Below, in pieces: positions 1 to 9,646 of a DNA stretch of 64,000 nt. Where the stretch lies: positions 40,026,720 to 40,090,719 of the forward strand of contig CM046000.1 in NCBI GenBank assembly GCA_025175895.1, in the 5' to 3' direction. The position numbers and the translations under genes are program-made. Under the pieces are notes generated by a model that was given only the letters and a program-made list of their open reading frames with translations, made no database searches and was not told where the DNA came from. The stretch is from Wurfbainia villosa (Eukaryota > Streptophyta > Magnoliopsida > Zingiberales > Zingiberaceae). Every line of letters starts with the position of its first letter. Position 1 is the stretch's first letter.

Positions 1-1383
1 TGGAACACTATGGTAAGCTACCTTAGGCTTAGGTTTGTGACCCAAACCTTGCTTGCCTTTGGTTGACTTTTGACTCTTAGGTCCTTGGTGTTGACTTTGA
101 CTTTTGGACCTTTGACTTTGACCATTAGACCCTTTAAATTGGTTTTGTATATTCCTAAGGGTCTTTTCTAGTTTCTCAAGCCTTGACCTCAAGGCTTTGT
201 TTTCTAATTCTAATTGCCCAATTGATTTTTGATTAAATTCTTGGGCATGGGACTTTCTAGGCATATGCCTAGTCCATTTAGGGTTAACACCTAGGTGCTC
301 TTGCACCTTTCTAATTGTCTCCCTAGGTAAAATTGATCTTGAGTTATTTGACCTAAGTTTGTTCTTAGGTAAATTGTTTTTAGGGGCATTAGTCCCAAAT
401 TTCTCCTTATTTCCTAAGTGGACAGTCTTAGCACCTAAACAAAAGTATTTATTTCTATTAGCATGCTTTTCATGGAAAATTGCAAGACTATTAAAATTAT
501 TCCTAGCATGCTTCTTATCCCTAGAAATTGAAGGTGCATTAATAAATTTTACCTTAGGGTTTGCCTTAGAGGCTCCCCCTACTTGTGTTGCTCCTTCTTG
601 CCCTTTCTTCTTTCCCCTTGGACATTGACTCCAATAATGTCCCTTTGAGTTGCACTTGAAGCATATAATATGCTCCTTGCTCTTTTGACTTGAGGGACCG
701 GCATCCTTGGCCTTTGGTGCCGGTGGAGCTTTCCTAACCTTCTTTGGGCACTTGCTCTTATAGTGCCCAAATTCCCTACACTCAAAACACATAATATGAT
801 TTTTATTGGAAGATAAAGTGTTTGAGTTACCTAGGGTGGTGGTAGGTGCCGGAGTTGAATTTTGAGCTTCCTCATCTTGATCGGATGTCGAAGGCTCTTC
901 TTGAGGTTGCTCCGGTGTAGAGGATGGTCTCTCCTCCTCAATCCTAGAAGTAGATGCTTCTTCCATCTCTTCTACTTCTTCTTTCTCCGATCCGGAAGTT
1001 GACTCCATCTCAACTTCCGATTCCTCACTTTCACTTGAGGATGAACTCTCCTCATGGAATCTTGCCAATTTTCTCCATAGCTCCTTGGCATACATGTAAT
1101 CCCCTAGCTTGCACAAAACATCATTAGGGATTAAATCTTCCAAAAGTTTCGTTACCTTAATTTCGGTCTTGAGCTTTTGGCGTTGCTCTTGGGTCCACTT
1201 TTTCAATTTTAGGACATTTCCCTTCTTATCCCTAGGGGGTTCAAGGCCTTCAACGAGGATGAACCAATCCTCTATGTTCATCATCAAGAATGTTTCCATT
1301 CTTGCTCTCCACGCCGGAAAATCTTCTCGGTCGTATGGAGGTGGAGTGTTGATATCCCATCCAAGCTTGTCATGAAATTCCAT
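1..1383 (-). CDS. gag: Gag protein of element F (open, partial at 3' end)
   Basis: The frame is open for 461 codons with no stop from the ATG at 1383 to the window edge. The start begins MEFHDKLGWDINTPPPYDRE and lies about 50 bp past the PBS. The N-terminal part resembles the copia Gag fold (FPAWRARMETFL, then KELWRKL). An acidic and Ser-rich stretch follows (about residues 105-190). Two CCHC zinc knuckles come next: CFECREFGHYKSKC at residues 202-215 and CFKCNSKGHYWSQC at 241-254. The C-terminal part is Lys/Asn-rich with a predicted coiled coil (LELENKALRSRLEKLEKTL). Gag would coat and package element RNA in cytoplasmic virus-like particles. The copy in element E has several stops, so this intact frame suggests a younger insertion. 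Two knuckles set it apart from the one-knuckle gags of G, H, J and C. Confidence 0.85.
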   Translation of the reverse strand, partial: MEFHDKLGWDINTPPPYDREDFPAWRARMETFLMMNIEDWFILVEGLEPPRDKKGNVLKLKKWTQEQRQKLKTEIKVTKLLEDLIPNDVLCKLGDYMYAKELWRKLARFHEESSSSSESEESEVEMESTSGSEKEEVEEMEEASTSRIEEERPSSTPEQPQEEPSTSDQDEEAQNSTPAPTTTLGNSNTLSSNKNHIMCFECREFGHYKSKCPKKVRKAPPAPKAKDAGPSSQKSKEHIICFKCNSKGHYWSQCPRGKKKGQEGATQVGGASKANPKVKFINAPSISRDKKHARNNFNSLAIFHEKHANRNKYFCLGAKTVHLGNKEKFGTNAPKNNLPKNKLRSNNSRSILPRETIRKVQEHLGVNPKWTRHMPRKSHAQEFNQKSIGQLELENKALRSRLEKLEKTLRNIQNQFKGSNGQSQRSKSQSQHQGPKSQKSTKGKQGLGHKPKPKVAYHSVP

Positions 1384-1436
1384 CTTCACCCTCTAGCGTC
1401 TTGCTCCCGGTTGTTAATCCGTTGAAGAGCCACCAG

Positions 1437-1448
1437 GCTCTGATACCA
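1437..1448 (-). other. Primer-binding site of element F
   Basis: The complement reads TGGTATCAGAGC, a perfect match to the initiator Met-tRNA PBS used by most plant copia elements. It lies two bases from the LTR edge at 1451. Confidence 0.9.
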
Positions 1449-1450
1449 CT

Positions 1451-2851
1451 TGTTAGGGATCTTGGAATGGCTAGAGGGGGGTGAATAGCGTCAATGGAAT
1501 TCTTTCGCGTTTGTTTCTACAATTTCGTTAGCGCAGCGGAAATAGAAAAGTAATAACGATAACGAAATGCACAACATGCTAACACAACGATATAACGTGG
1601 TTCGGAACCGCACGGTTCCTACTCCACGGATCGAGCTCTACGAGCTCTAGTGATGAACACACACTCACTAATGATAAATACTCCTTCTCGACACAAGTCG
1701 GAGGTGGAGAAACCCCTTACAAGTAATCTTGCAACAATAAGATATAAATACAAGCAATATACAATAATACAATGCAAAACTAGTAAAGAAAACAACTTTA
1801 CAAATGCCTATGGATTGCTTGCTTGTTGATCGCTTGAATCGTGGTTGAAGACCCTGATTTGCAACAGCAAATCGCCTCAAGACGTCCAAGAAATCGATTC
1901 ATTTTTCCTCCATCACGAGCTCCATATATCATCACCATCGATGCCCCATCGCTGTCGCGAGACAACGGCTAGATCCACGCTGGATAAGTCCAACAGAACC
2001 TTCATCAGTTGACTGATCATGACCATCAGTCGACTGATGGAGCCTTCACTCGACCAGTCGAGTCTCGACTCCATTCTGTGCCCGAAATATCGAGCACCCC
2101 GACCGACGACGATCGGGCCGATCGCTGAGCCATCACCGACCGCCCACCGCAAATGCGATCACAGGCCATAACCCGCAAATCAAACCCTAGTTGATCGGTC
2201 GGTCCATCGCCACATGGAACTGGGGCCGACCGGGCACACCTCAAACATGAGGTTTTAACCCAAGTATGGTTCCCCCATACTTGCTAGACCACCCTTAGCC
2301 TAGACCTAAGCCTTCTAGCCACCTCCATCAGCCTCATGCCTCTCTGATCCCTCCAAGTCGTCCATGACTTGTTCATCCATCGCGCTAGCCTTCAGGTGCT
2401 TCCGTCGGCTATGTCATGCTAACGGTGTCTACACCGCCAAGGCACATTGGACTTACGCCGCCAAGACTCCGCTTGGACTTTACGCCGCCAACCATTGGTC
2501 TTATGCTGCCAAGACTCCCGCTTGGACTTTATGCAGCCAATATCAAACCCCTTGGACTTATCATGCCAAGACCATGCTTGGACTTTCCTTGCCAACCCAT
2601 GTTGGACTTTCCATGCCAAGTACTCAAGACTTGGACTTTCCTTGCTAACCCATGTTGGACTTTCCATGCCATGTACTCAAGACTTGGACTTTCCTTGCCA
2701 ACCCATGTTGGACTTTCCATGCCAAGTACTCAAGACTTGGACTTTACCAAATGACAATTACATTGTCATATGTTTTTGTCGAAACATCAAAACATCACTC
2801 GAGTCAAACTCGAGTCCTGGTCAATCGTGACCTGGGCCGATTGCACCAACA
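1451..2851 (-). repeat. 5' LTR of element F
   Basis: This 1401-bp LTR has ends TGTTAGGGATC and TTGCACCAACA on the plus strand. The U5-side box GGGGGGTGAATAGC lies about 30 bp from the inner edge. The perfect 16-bp palindrome CATCAGTCGACTGATG lies at 2024-2039. A block of degenerate repeats built on TTGGACTTT and GCCAAGAC covers about 2440-2745. The LTR matches that of element E (61213-62641). The short ORFs here are translations of repeats and not genes. Confidence 0.88.
2578..2736 (-). repeat. 53-bp tandem repeat, three units, in F LTR
   Basis: Three consecutive copies start at 2578, 2631 and 2684 with a constant 53-bp period and only a few differences. Each starts TTGGACTTTCCTTGC and holds two TTGGACTTTCC cores. 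A related, more degenerate block occurs in the E LTR (about 61300-61580) and in both J LTRs (about 13370-13570 and 21520-21740). Confidence 0.85.
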
Positions 2852-3384
2852 GACTGATGGTAATATCAGTCGACTGATGCCAATACCGTTGGATGGAATC
2901 CAACGTGGAAAGCGGTCATTATTGGCCAACGGCTACAGGACCAGTCTTTCTGTGTCAACGGGAAGAAACCCTCTTCCTCTATAAAAAGGAAGGGGATGGG
3001 GCTTTGGGAGGCTAATGCTTATGCTCTAATACTCTCCCAAATTTCCCTAAAGCTTTCCATCCTCTTACTTGAGCTTATTTCCATTATATTTGTAAGAGGA
3101 GTGTTTTTGTGTAAAGAGGTTACCTCCACCTAGCTTTGTGCAAAGGAGAGATTTAGTGGATAGATTGCGGAGTGATTCACCGTGGACGAATCGGACTGTG
3201 GATTAGCGGCGTAGCCGTGAACCACGTTACATCTCGGTGTTTGTATTGTTTGTTTATCTTTTGCTTTGTCTTTATTTATATTTGCATATTCCGCTTGTGC
3301 TAACGTTTTGTAGATGAGAAAAATACGACATCCAACGAACGAGGGCTATTCACCCCCTCTAGCCGGCCGTTTCGATCCCCAATA
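2852..3384 (+). repeat. 5' LTR of element G, 3' portion
   Basis: This 533-bp segment aligns with the last part of the G 3' LTR (from about 10297 to 10856), including CCAATACCGTTGGATGG, the TATA-like CTATAAAAAGG (2979-2989) and the GGGCTATTCACCCCCTC box. The end reads CCCCAATA where intact LTRs read CCCCAACA. The first roughly 650 bp are cut off by insertion of F at 2851/2852. Confidence 0.88.
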
Positions 3385-3386
3385 AG

Positions 3387-3398
3387 TGGCATCAGAGC
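3387..3398 (+). other. Primer-binding site of element G
   Basis: TGGCATCAGAGC has one mismatch to the initiator Met-tRNA PBS (T to C at position 4) and lies two bases after the LTR end. Confidence 0.85.
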
Positions 3399-3936
3399 GA
3401 AGGAAAGCTTGTTGAGGACTAACCTGTAACGCCCGTAAAATTCCTAACAATTTTACAAGAATTTTTGGCTTGATGATAATGGGCTTTATGTGGGCCTTTT
3501 CAAAAATAAAAGAAAATAAGCCAAAAAGGGATGCAAGGCCTAGGAATTGAACCCCAAACCTCTAGAGATAGCCAAGCCCTATAGATGCACCCACTAACCA
3601 TAAGCCCAATAGGATATTATCATTAGAGGAATAGGGGAAATTATGGTTAAGTGTAAGGGAGATCAAGGGACTCTCTAAGTGAATAAATAGGGGAAATGAG
3701 GGGGCATGAGTTACCAAATTTGTTTTCTCCTCTTCTCTTCTTCTTCCTCACCGAATCCTAGAGCTCTCCCTCCCCATTTTCACCCCTTGGCCGAACCTCA
3801 TCCAAGCAAGAAAGCAAAGGCTAGGTTTGGTTCCTTAGGTTATCTTCACACTACAAGCAAAGCGAAGGATGTAAGTATCCCTCACCTGCATACGAGTAGC
3901 TTCGATTGATGGTTGTAAAAGAGATCTATATGTTAT

Positions 3937-4910
3937 ATTCGGCCAAGCTATGTTTTTGGTTTATCAATGAAGTTATATGCTATGTTTAGTAAGTATATGA
4001 TGATGTTAAGATGGAAAAAGGGATTAGGACAAAAGCTAACCCTAATAGCCACCAAGATCCATTCGGCCAAGCCATGTTTAAAGGTTTCAATGAAGTTCTA
4101 TGCTATGTTTTTGTAACTATATGATGATGTTAGGATTTAAGATGGATTAGGACAAAAGATAACCCTAATAGCCACCAAGGTCCATTCGGCCAAGCCATGT
4201 TTTTTAAGGTTTCAATGAAGTTCTATGCTATGTTTTTGTAACTATATGATGATGTTAGGATTTAAGATGAATTAGGACAAAAGCTAACCCTAATAGCCAC
4301 CAAGGTCCATTCGGCCAAGCCATGTTTTTTAAGGTTTCAATGAAGTTCCATGCTATGTTTTTGTAACTATATGATGATGTTAGGATTTAAAATGGATTAG
4401 GTCAAAAGCTAACCCTAATAGCCACCAAGGTCCATTCGACCAAGCCATGTTTTTAAGGTTCCAATGAAGTTCCATGCTATGTTTTGTAACTATATGATGA
4501 TGCTAGGACTTAAAATGGATTAGGTCAAAAGTTAAGCCCAAAAGCCAACAAGGACCATTCGGCCACCCCTATATTTTGATGATTCAATGAAGCTTTATTC
4601 CATGTTTGTATGCTTATGATGTTGTTAGTATGTTAATCGAATTAGGGTAAAGGACTAGCCCTAAAAACCTATAAAGACATTCGGCCACCCCTATATTGTG
4701 GTGATTCAATGAAGCTTTTGCATGCTTATGATGTGGTTAGTATGTTAAATGAATTAGGTTAAAAGATAACCCTAGAACCCCCTATGGACCATTCGGCCAT
4801 CATGTATTTTTGGGTGATTAAATTAAGTTTTAATTCAAGTTTTATATGCTTATGAAGTTGTTGTTATGTTAGATGAATTAGGTTAACATGTGTTTATTGT
4901 TGGGTGAATT
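3937..4910. repeat. ~123-bp tandem repeat, about eight units, in S1
   Basis: Units can be counted from the word ATTCGGCCA at 3937, 4061, 4184, 4309, 4434, 4557, 4679 and 4791, giving spacings of 124, 123, 125, 125, 123, 122 and 112. The middle units (4061-4556) are nearly identical and the outer ones more diverged, the usual pattern of array growth from the centre. Confidence 0.85.
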
Positions 4911-6446
4911 CATGTTGACTTGTGATATTAAATGATGCTAGATGAAGATAACATGCCTTAGGTTAGTGTTTACTTACTTTTGATGCCATGCCTTATGCCA
5001 TGCCTATGTGTATGTGATATTTAAGATATGTTATGAAATGGAAAACGATAAGATTATGAAATGAAACAAAACGATATGTTCACGACATGAGTATGATATG
5101 ATGATGAAATGAAGAATGATATGTTATGAAATGAAGTATGGTATGTTTATGAAATGAAAGATGATATGTTCACGAAGTGAAGCATGATGTGTTATGAAAT
5201 GAAGTATGCTATGTTTGCAAAATGAAATAAGCTATGTTATAAAATAAGCATGTAAGTATTTTACCTTCGTGATGGTTGTACCAAGACCTTAACAAGGTCC
5301 AAGAAGGATGGGTTCTAAGATGCCCTAGGTCAATGGAATAAGACTCGCCTAGGACGGGCTTCTATGTATGATTTCCCCTAGGTCGATGGAATAAAACTCA
5401 GGCCTAGTACGGGATGGGCTCCAAGATGCCTTAGGTCGATGGAGTAAGACTCGGGCCTAGGATGGGCTTCTACGCTATGACGATTGCCCTAGGTCGACGG
5501 ACTAAGATCGGGCCTAGTAACCTATTAGGTTCAAGACTTGCTACCTCGGGCCTATTTAGGGATGTGCGCTATGATAATGAAGAAGTGGTACAATGTCGGG
5601 CCCAAATATGTTGAGATTTATGTTTACGTACTTAAAATATATGTTTTCAAAAGCATCCTGCATATGTTTACCTGATTGATTGTTATGTTCTCATGTTATG
5701 ATTGAAATGTCATGTTTACGCCATTATGTTACATAGGTTGTATGTTATGTTGATATGTCAGGTACATGTTGCTATGTTACATATGATGCATGTTATGTTT
5801 GATTAAGTATATATTCATGTTATGCCGCTAAGTTATGGATGATACATGTTATGTGTACTCATGTTACTTATGCTATATGTTAAGTTGATGACGCCATGTA
5901 TGTTACATGTTATATTGCAGTCATGTATATATTCATGTTATGTTGCTAAGTTGTGGATTATGCATGTTATGTTTACTCATGTTACTTATGCTACATGTTA
6001 AGTTGATTACGCTATGTATGTTACATGTTATATTGCTTATATGTTATGAATGTTACATGCCATGATTAATGCTGATGTATGGTTTTTGTGAGTAGGACAA
6101 GATCTTACTAAGCCTATGTGCTTATAGTTTATCTTTCCCTCGTACTGCAGATAAGGGTAAGGGATGGATAAACTAAAGGGAGTAGTAGGAGGGGCCAATG
6201 TGTGTGGTAGTGGCATGGTGGAGAGGATCCGTTAGGTCTATATATATATATGTTTACCTATGATGATGATGTCTATGGATGTCCTTACTTATGTCTCCTT
6301 ATGACGATGATGTTTATGAACCTGAACTAAGCACTAAGTATCTATATATATGATGCATGCTCTATGTTGATAAGAAGAAGTAAAGAAGAAGTAAGAAGAA
6401 GTATCTATACATGTTATGTAGCATACTCTATGTTAAAAAGAAGAAG

Positions 6447-6475
<29 letters not shown>
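6447..6475. repeat. (TA)n microsatellite
   Basis: A pure run of about 14 TA dinucleotides lies in S1, next to AAGAAGTA-rich repeats at 6370-6446. Confidence 0.95.
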
Positions 6476-6478
<3 letters not shown>

Positions 6479-6667
6479 AATGCATGTTTATGTTTTAAAA
6501 GAAAAAAAAAGGTCTAAAGTCTTCTGCTGTAAGAATTAAGAAGTATGTATAAAGTCTTCCGCTGTATGTAATGTATGTATGTACGGTCGCGTCACGCGCC
6601 GCCCCTCCGGGTTCTGGGTCCGAAAAGGGCGGGCGTGACATAACCGCCACAACAAGTAACATTCAAA

Positions 6668-8398
6668 ATGGCCGGCTCCAACATCCACCCACCGAAGTTC
6701 GACGGCGAATTCTCTTGGTGGAAGAAGCGAATGGAGGTATTCTTCGAAATCGACTTTGAAATCCTTTTAATAATGGAAAACGGTTTTGAGTTGCCTAGGA
6801 ACGAAGATGGGGAGCCATTAGAAAAATCAAGGTGGAGCAAGAGGCAAAGAGAAGAATACTTGGCAAATTCAAAGGCCAAGCATCATCTATACAATGTCCT
6901 TCCCCAACAAGAAGTCAACCGGATAGGAGAGTGTGCTAGCGCCAAGGAAATATGGGACAAATTAATAGAGATCCATGAAGGTACATCCGAGGCAAAGCTA
7001 GCAAGGAGAGATGTCCTCCGCTCCCAATTGTCCAATATCAAACTCGAAAAGGGAGAGAAGGTAAAATCCCTACACTCTAGATTTAAGGAAATTCTAACCG
7101 GTTTGACAAGTGTAGGTGAAAAGCTCTCCAACCGGGATATGATAATGAATGCCATAGATGCCTTTTCCCGGTGCTCAAAGTGGAGCTCCATGGTGGACTC
7201 CTTTTATATCTCAAAGAATTTAGAAGTGAGCACCTTGGAGGAGTTTTTCTCAACAATGGAGCTCCACGAAACGAGGCTTGATGGAATACAAGAAGAGCCA
7301 AAGTTTCAACCTTCAAGGGGAGTGGCACTAATAGCAAACAAGGGGAAGAAGAAGATGGAGATCCCCTCCTCCTCCGATGATGATGAAGCATCCTCCTCCT
7401 CCTCCATGGATAGCATGGAAGAAGCATATATGGTAAGGAGGGTAAGGCGTGTTTTAAAAGGTTTTCGATTTAATAAATCCAATGATAGGAGTAGAAGACC
7501 AAGGGGGAAAGTCATATGCTACAATTGCCAAGGAGAGGGACATATAAGGGATAATTGTCCCCTCCTAAACAAGAGCAAGGAAGAGAAGAAAAAGAAAGAA
7601 GAAAAGAGGAAGAAGAAGGGGAGCAAGAGAAAGGAAGAAGAAAAGAAGGCAAAAGAAAAAGGGAAGGCCATGGCATTCAAAGCAAAGACATGGGATGACC
7701 TTGCTTCCTCTTCCTCATCTGATGAAGAAGAGCATGTCTACTCCAACCTTGCATTGATGGCTTTCGATGACTTGGATTGCTCCTCCACCGAAAATGAAGA
7801 ATCAAGCTCAAGTGGAGAGAGCTCAAGTGAAGGGGGAGCCTCTACATCCTCCTCATCCGAAGAAGAGGATTTGATAAGTGAGGTAACAAATCTACCCCCT
7901 AAGCAAATTATGTCTATGATTTCTAGCCTCACTAAGGACTTATTTAGAGCTAAGAAGAAGAACAAAAGCATGCTAGATCAAATTAAGGACTTAGAAAATA
8001 AGTTAGAAAAAGCATGCTTAAATGAAAATGAAAATATTTCTTCTTGCCATGATAATGATGCATACTCACATGAATATATGCCATTTAATGTTAGTGATGC
8101 ATGCATGGATGAAAATAGGGCTCTAAGAGAAAAGGTAGATTACTTGACAAAAGCCCTAGAAAAATTCACTATAGGCTCCAACACCTTGAACATGATCATA
8201 GGGAGCCAAAGAGCTAGCTTCAACAAAAAGGTCCTAGGTTATAAAGAAAAGAAAAATGAAAAGGCCTACAAATGCCTAATTGCTAGGGGACAAGATAAGA
8301 AGAAGGTAATTGCTAGGAAATGGATCCCCAAGGAGTATCTAGTGAACCCCATAGGAAAGAATTTGTATTGGGTTCCAAAATCCATCCTTAAGGGTTAG
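6668..8398 (+). CDS. gag: Gag protein of element G, intact, 576 aa
   Basis: The uninterrupted frame starts MAGSNIHPPKFDGEF just after the leader, and the same start is used in H. Residues about 10-200 match the copia Gag N-terminal region (FSWWKKRMEVFF, AKEIWDKL, LHSRFKEI). One CCHC zinc knuckle, CYNCQGEGHIRDNC, lies at residues 284-297. A very Lys/Glu-rich stretch and Ser/Glu-rich blocks follow. Next is a coiled-coil part (KSMLDQIKDLENKLEKA and ENRALREKVDYLTKALEKF), and the C-terminus carries RKWIPKEYL and YWVPKSILKG. The same order is seen in the J and C gags that belong to elements with pol, so this is a full-length Sirevirus-type Gag. It would assemble particles that package G RNA. With no pol in G, enzymes must come from another element. 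Confidence 0.9.
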   Translation: MAGSNIHPPKFDGEFSWWKKRMEVFFEIDFEILLIMENGFELPRNEDGEPLEKSRWSKRQREEYLANSKAKHHLYNVLPQQEVNRIGECASAKEIWDKLIEIHEGTSEAKLARRDVLRSQLSNIKLEKGEKVKSLHSRFKEILTGLTSVGEKLSNRDMIMNAIDAFSRCSKWSSMVDSFYISKNLEVSTLEEFFSTMELHETRLDGIQEEPKFQPSRGVALIANKGKKKMEIPSSSDDDEASSSSSMDSMEEAYMVRRVRRVLKGFRFNKSNDRSRRPRGKVICYNCQGEGHIRDNCPLLNKSKEEKKKKEEKRKKKGSKRKEEEKKAKEKGKAMAFKAKTWDDLASSSSSDEEEHVYSNLALMAFDDLDCSSTENEESSSSGESSSEGGASTSSSSEEEDLISEVTNLPPKQIMSMISSLTKDLFRAKKKNKSMLDQIKDLENKLEKACLNENENISSCHDNDAYSHEYMPFNVSDACMDENRALREKVDYLTKALEKFTIGSNTLNMIIGSQRASFNKKVLGYKEKKNEKAYKCLIARGQDKKKVIARKWIPKEYLVNPIGKNLYWVPKSILKG

Positions 8399-9646
8399 AA
8401 AACCCCTAGGGTAATCAACCATATGCAATTGACCTATATCATATTTTGGTTGACTTAGGATGGCGGGACAACATTTTTAAATAGTGTTAGGTGATGATAA
8501 CGTGCCTATAAATAGTTAATAATGCTTAAATCATGATGATTAATGTAATTGCTATGTATGTTTGCAATCATGATTTATGATTTTGATATTTGGCACATAA
8601 TCATGAGAAATAGGTATAGATCATGCTTTGTTTATAATCATGATATAATACCTAATGCATGATTATAATTTGATGAATACATGTATTTCATGATCATAAT
8701 GTAGAATTCATTCATATATGTCATTATGATCATGTGGATTGTTAGGGTGATACTTAACCTTGATAGAATTGCATGAATATAATGGTTAAGTATATACAAA
8801 TACCTCTAGGATACATCTCACACTCACTATAGGCTACCATGATTAAAAACTTAGCATGAGTGGGATGTTAGGATGATACAAAAGTCCACTAATGCCTATG
8901 GCATTTAGATGGTCATTTAAAGTATCAAAATAGCAATAATAGACCAATCATGGGGAAGGCTTATGTTTAATTCATAGACATATTGCCCAAAGATCATGGT
9001 TGGATATTTCATATGTTTTCAAAACAATTTCTTACTTTAAAATCTATGTATTCATGTTTTGAAACAATTTGATGCAAAACTAGGTGTTAAACTTGATACT
9101 AGAATGATCAAAAACCTAGTGGGTTTTAAACCTTTTGTATTTTTGGCAAATATGTGAAAATATAATGATTTTTCATGAAGACCTATTTTTCACTGATAAA
9201 GAATCTTACCAGAAATATGTTCCCCAAATTTCATGATTTTTTGAATTTTTTGGAATTTTTAATGCATTTCTGAATTTCGTCAAAAATCAAAGTTATGAAA
9301 TGCGTGATAGTCGATCGGTAGTCCAATCGATCGATGGCCTCAAAATCAAATAAGAAAGGCCGAATTCAGGTTTTAGAATAATTTTTGGTATTTTCCTTCT
9401 ATTAGACTTGATGCTATGAGTTTATAACTTGGTGTTAATCTCTTTGATGGTGTCAAAGGGGGAGAAAATATTATGTTTAAGTTAATTATGATAGGGGGAG
9501 AATTTGTAGAGAGAGTTTCATGGATTAAGGGGGAGTTGCATGTTGCTATATCATGTTTATGTTTACATGCTTTCTTTCCTTTAAAATTTTTATCAAATGT
9601 TTTTACCTAACTTAAACGGATTGCCACACATCAAAAAGGGGGAGAT
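8399..9646 (+). other. G 3' noncoding region with repeated polypurine tracts
   Basis: There is no coding capacity in this 1.25 kb. It is AT-rich and near the end holds four GGGGGAG motifs: 9455-9468, 9491-9502, 9524-9535 and the PPT proper AAAAAGGGGGAGAT at 9633-9646, which abuts the LTR. Multiple PPT-like motifs before the 3' LTR are a known Sirevirus trait. The CATGAT/ATCATG-rich part (about 8480-8720) and the CATCTCACACTCAC segment also occur in H, and a similar segment precedes the 3' LTRs of C and J. Confidence 0.8.

Larger units (their letters stand above)
1..2851 (-). mobile_element. Element F: LTR retrotransposon, 5' part, runs off left edge
   Basis: Read on the minus strand this has a complete 5' LTR (1451-2851), a PBS directly next to it, a leader of about 50 bp and an open gag frame that leaves the window. 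The LTR has TG...CA ends, carries the CAGTCGACTG palindrome and ends in the GGGGGGTGAATAGC box shared with the Sirevirus-like families here. Its right flank is the middle of the 5' LTR of element G, so F is inserted in G. Its other end and TSD lie outside the window. Element E at the right edge is the same family in opposite orientation. Assignment to the Sirevirus branch is inferred from LTR motifs, because pol is not visible. Confidence 0.85.
3425..6640 (+). mobile_element. S1: 3.2-kb solo LTR with intact TSD
   Basis: The insert begins TGTAACGCCCG and ends CGGGCGTGACA, an inverted terminal match with one difference. It is flanked by perfect 5-bp duplications TAACC (3420-3424 and 6641-6645). 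Removing it rejoins the G leader, which matches the uninterrupted leader of H. No gag or pol motif is present. Long LTRs with TGTAACGCCC-type ends are typical of some Ty3/gypsy lineages, so a gypsy solo LTR is the likely identity; the exact lineage and the strand are guesses. It contains a 123-bp tandem array, a block of repeats built on CCCTAGGTCGATGGA (about 5300-5540), ATGTTATG-rich sequence (5690-6080) and a TA microsatellite. The 67-codon ORF at 3706-3909 has no recognisable domain. Confidence 0.85.

Noticed and set aside
1437..1448. tRNA gene fragment
   Set aside because: Only the 12-base complement of the tRNA 3' end is present, next to an LTR, as expected for a primer-binding site.
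2364..2984. Overlapping ORFs of 63-127 codons with periodic peptide
   Set aside because: They translate the 53-bp tandem and related LTR repeats in several frames on both strands; there is no domain and no start context.
5040..5260. Coding-like periodicity of ATGAAATGAA repeats
   Set aside because: It is a degenerate purine-rich simple repeat in S1 with stops in every frame.
8480..8720. Possible hairpin regulatory RNA from ATCATG/CATGAT repeats
   Set aside because: AT-rich short words in the G tail; no long stem could be traced by eye, and the same composition occurs over the whole tail.
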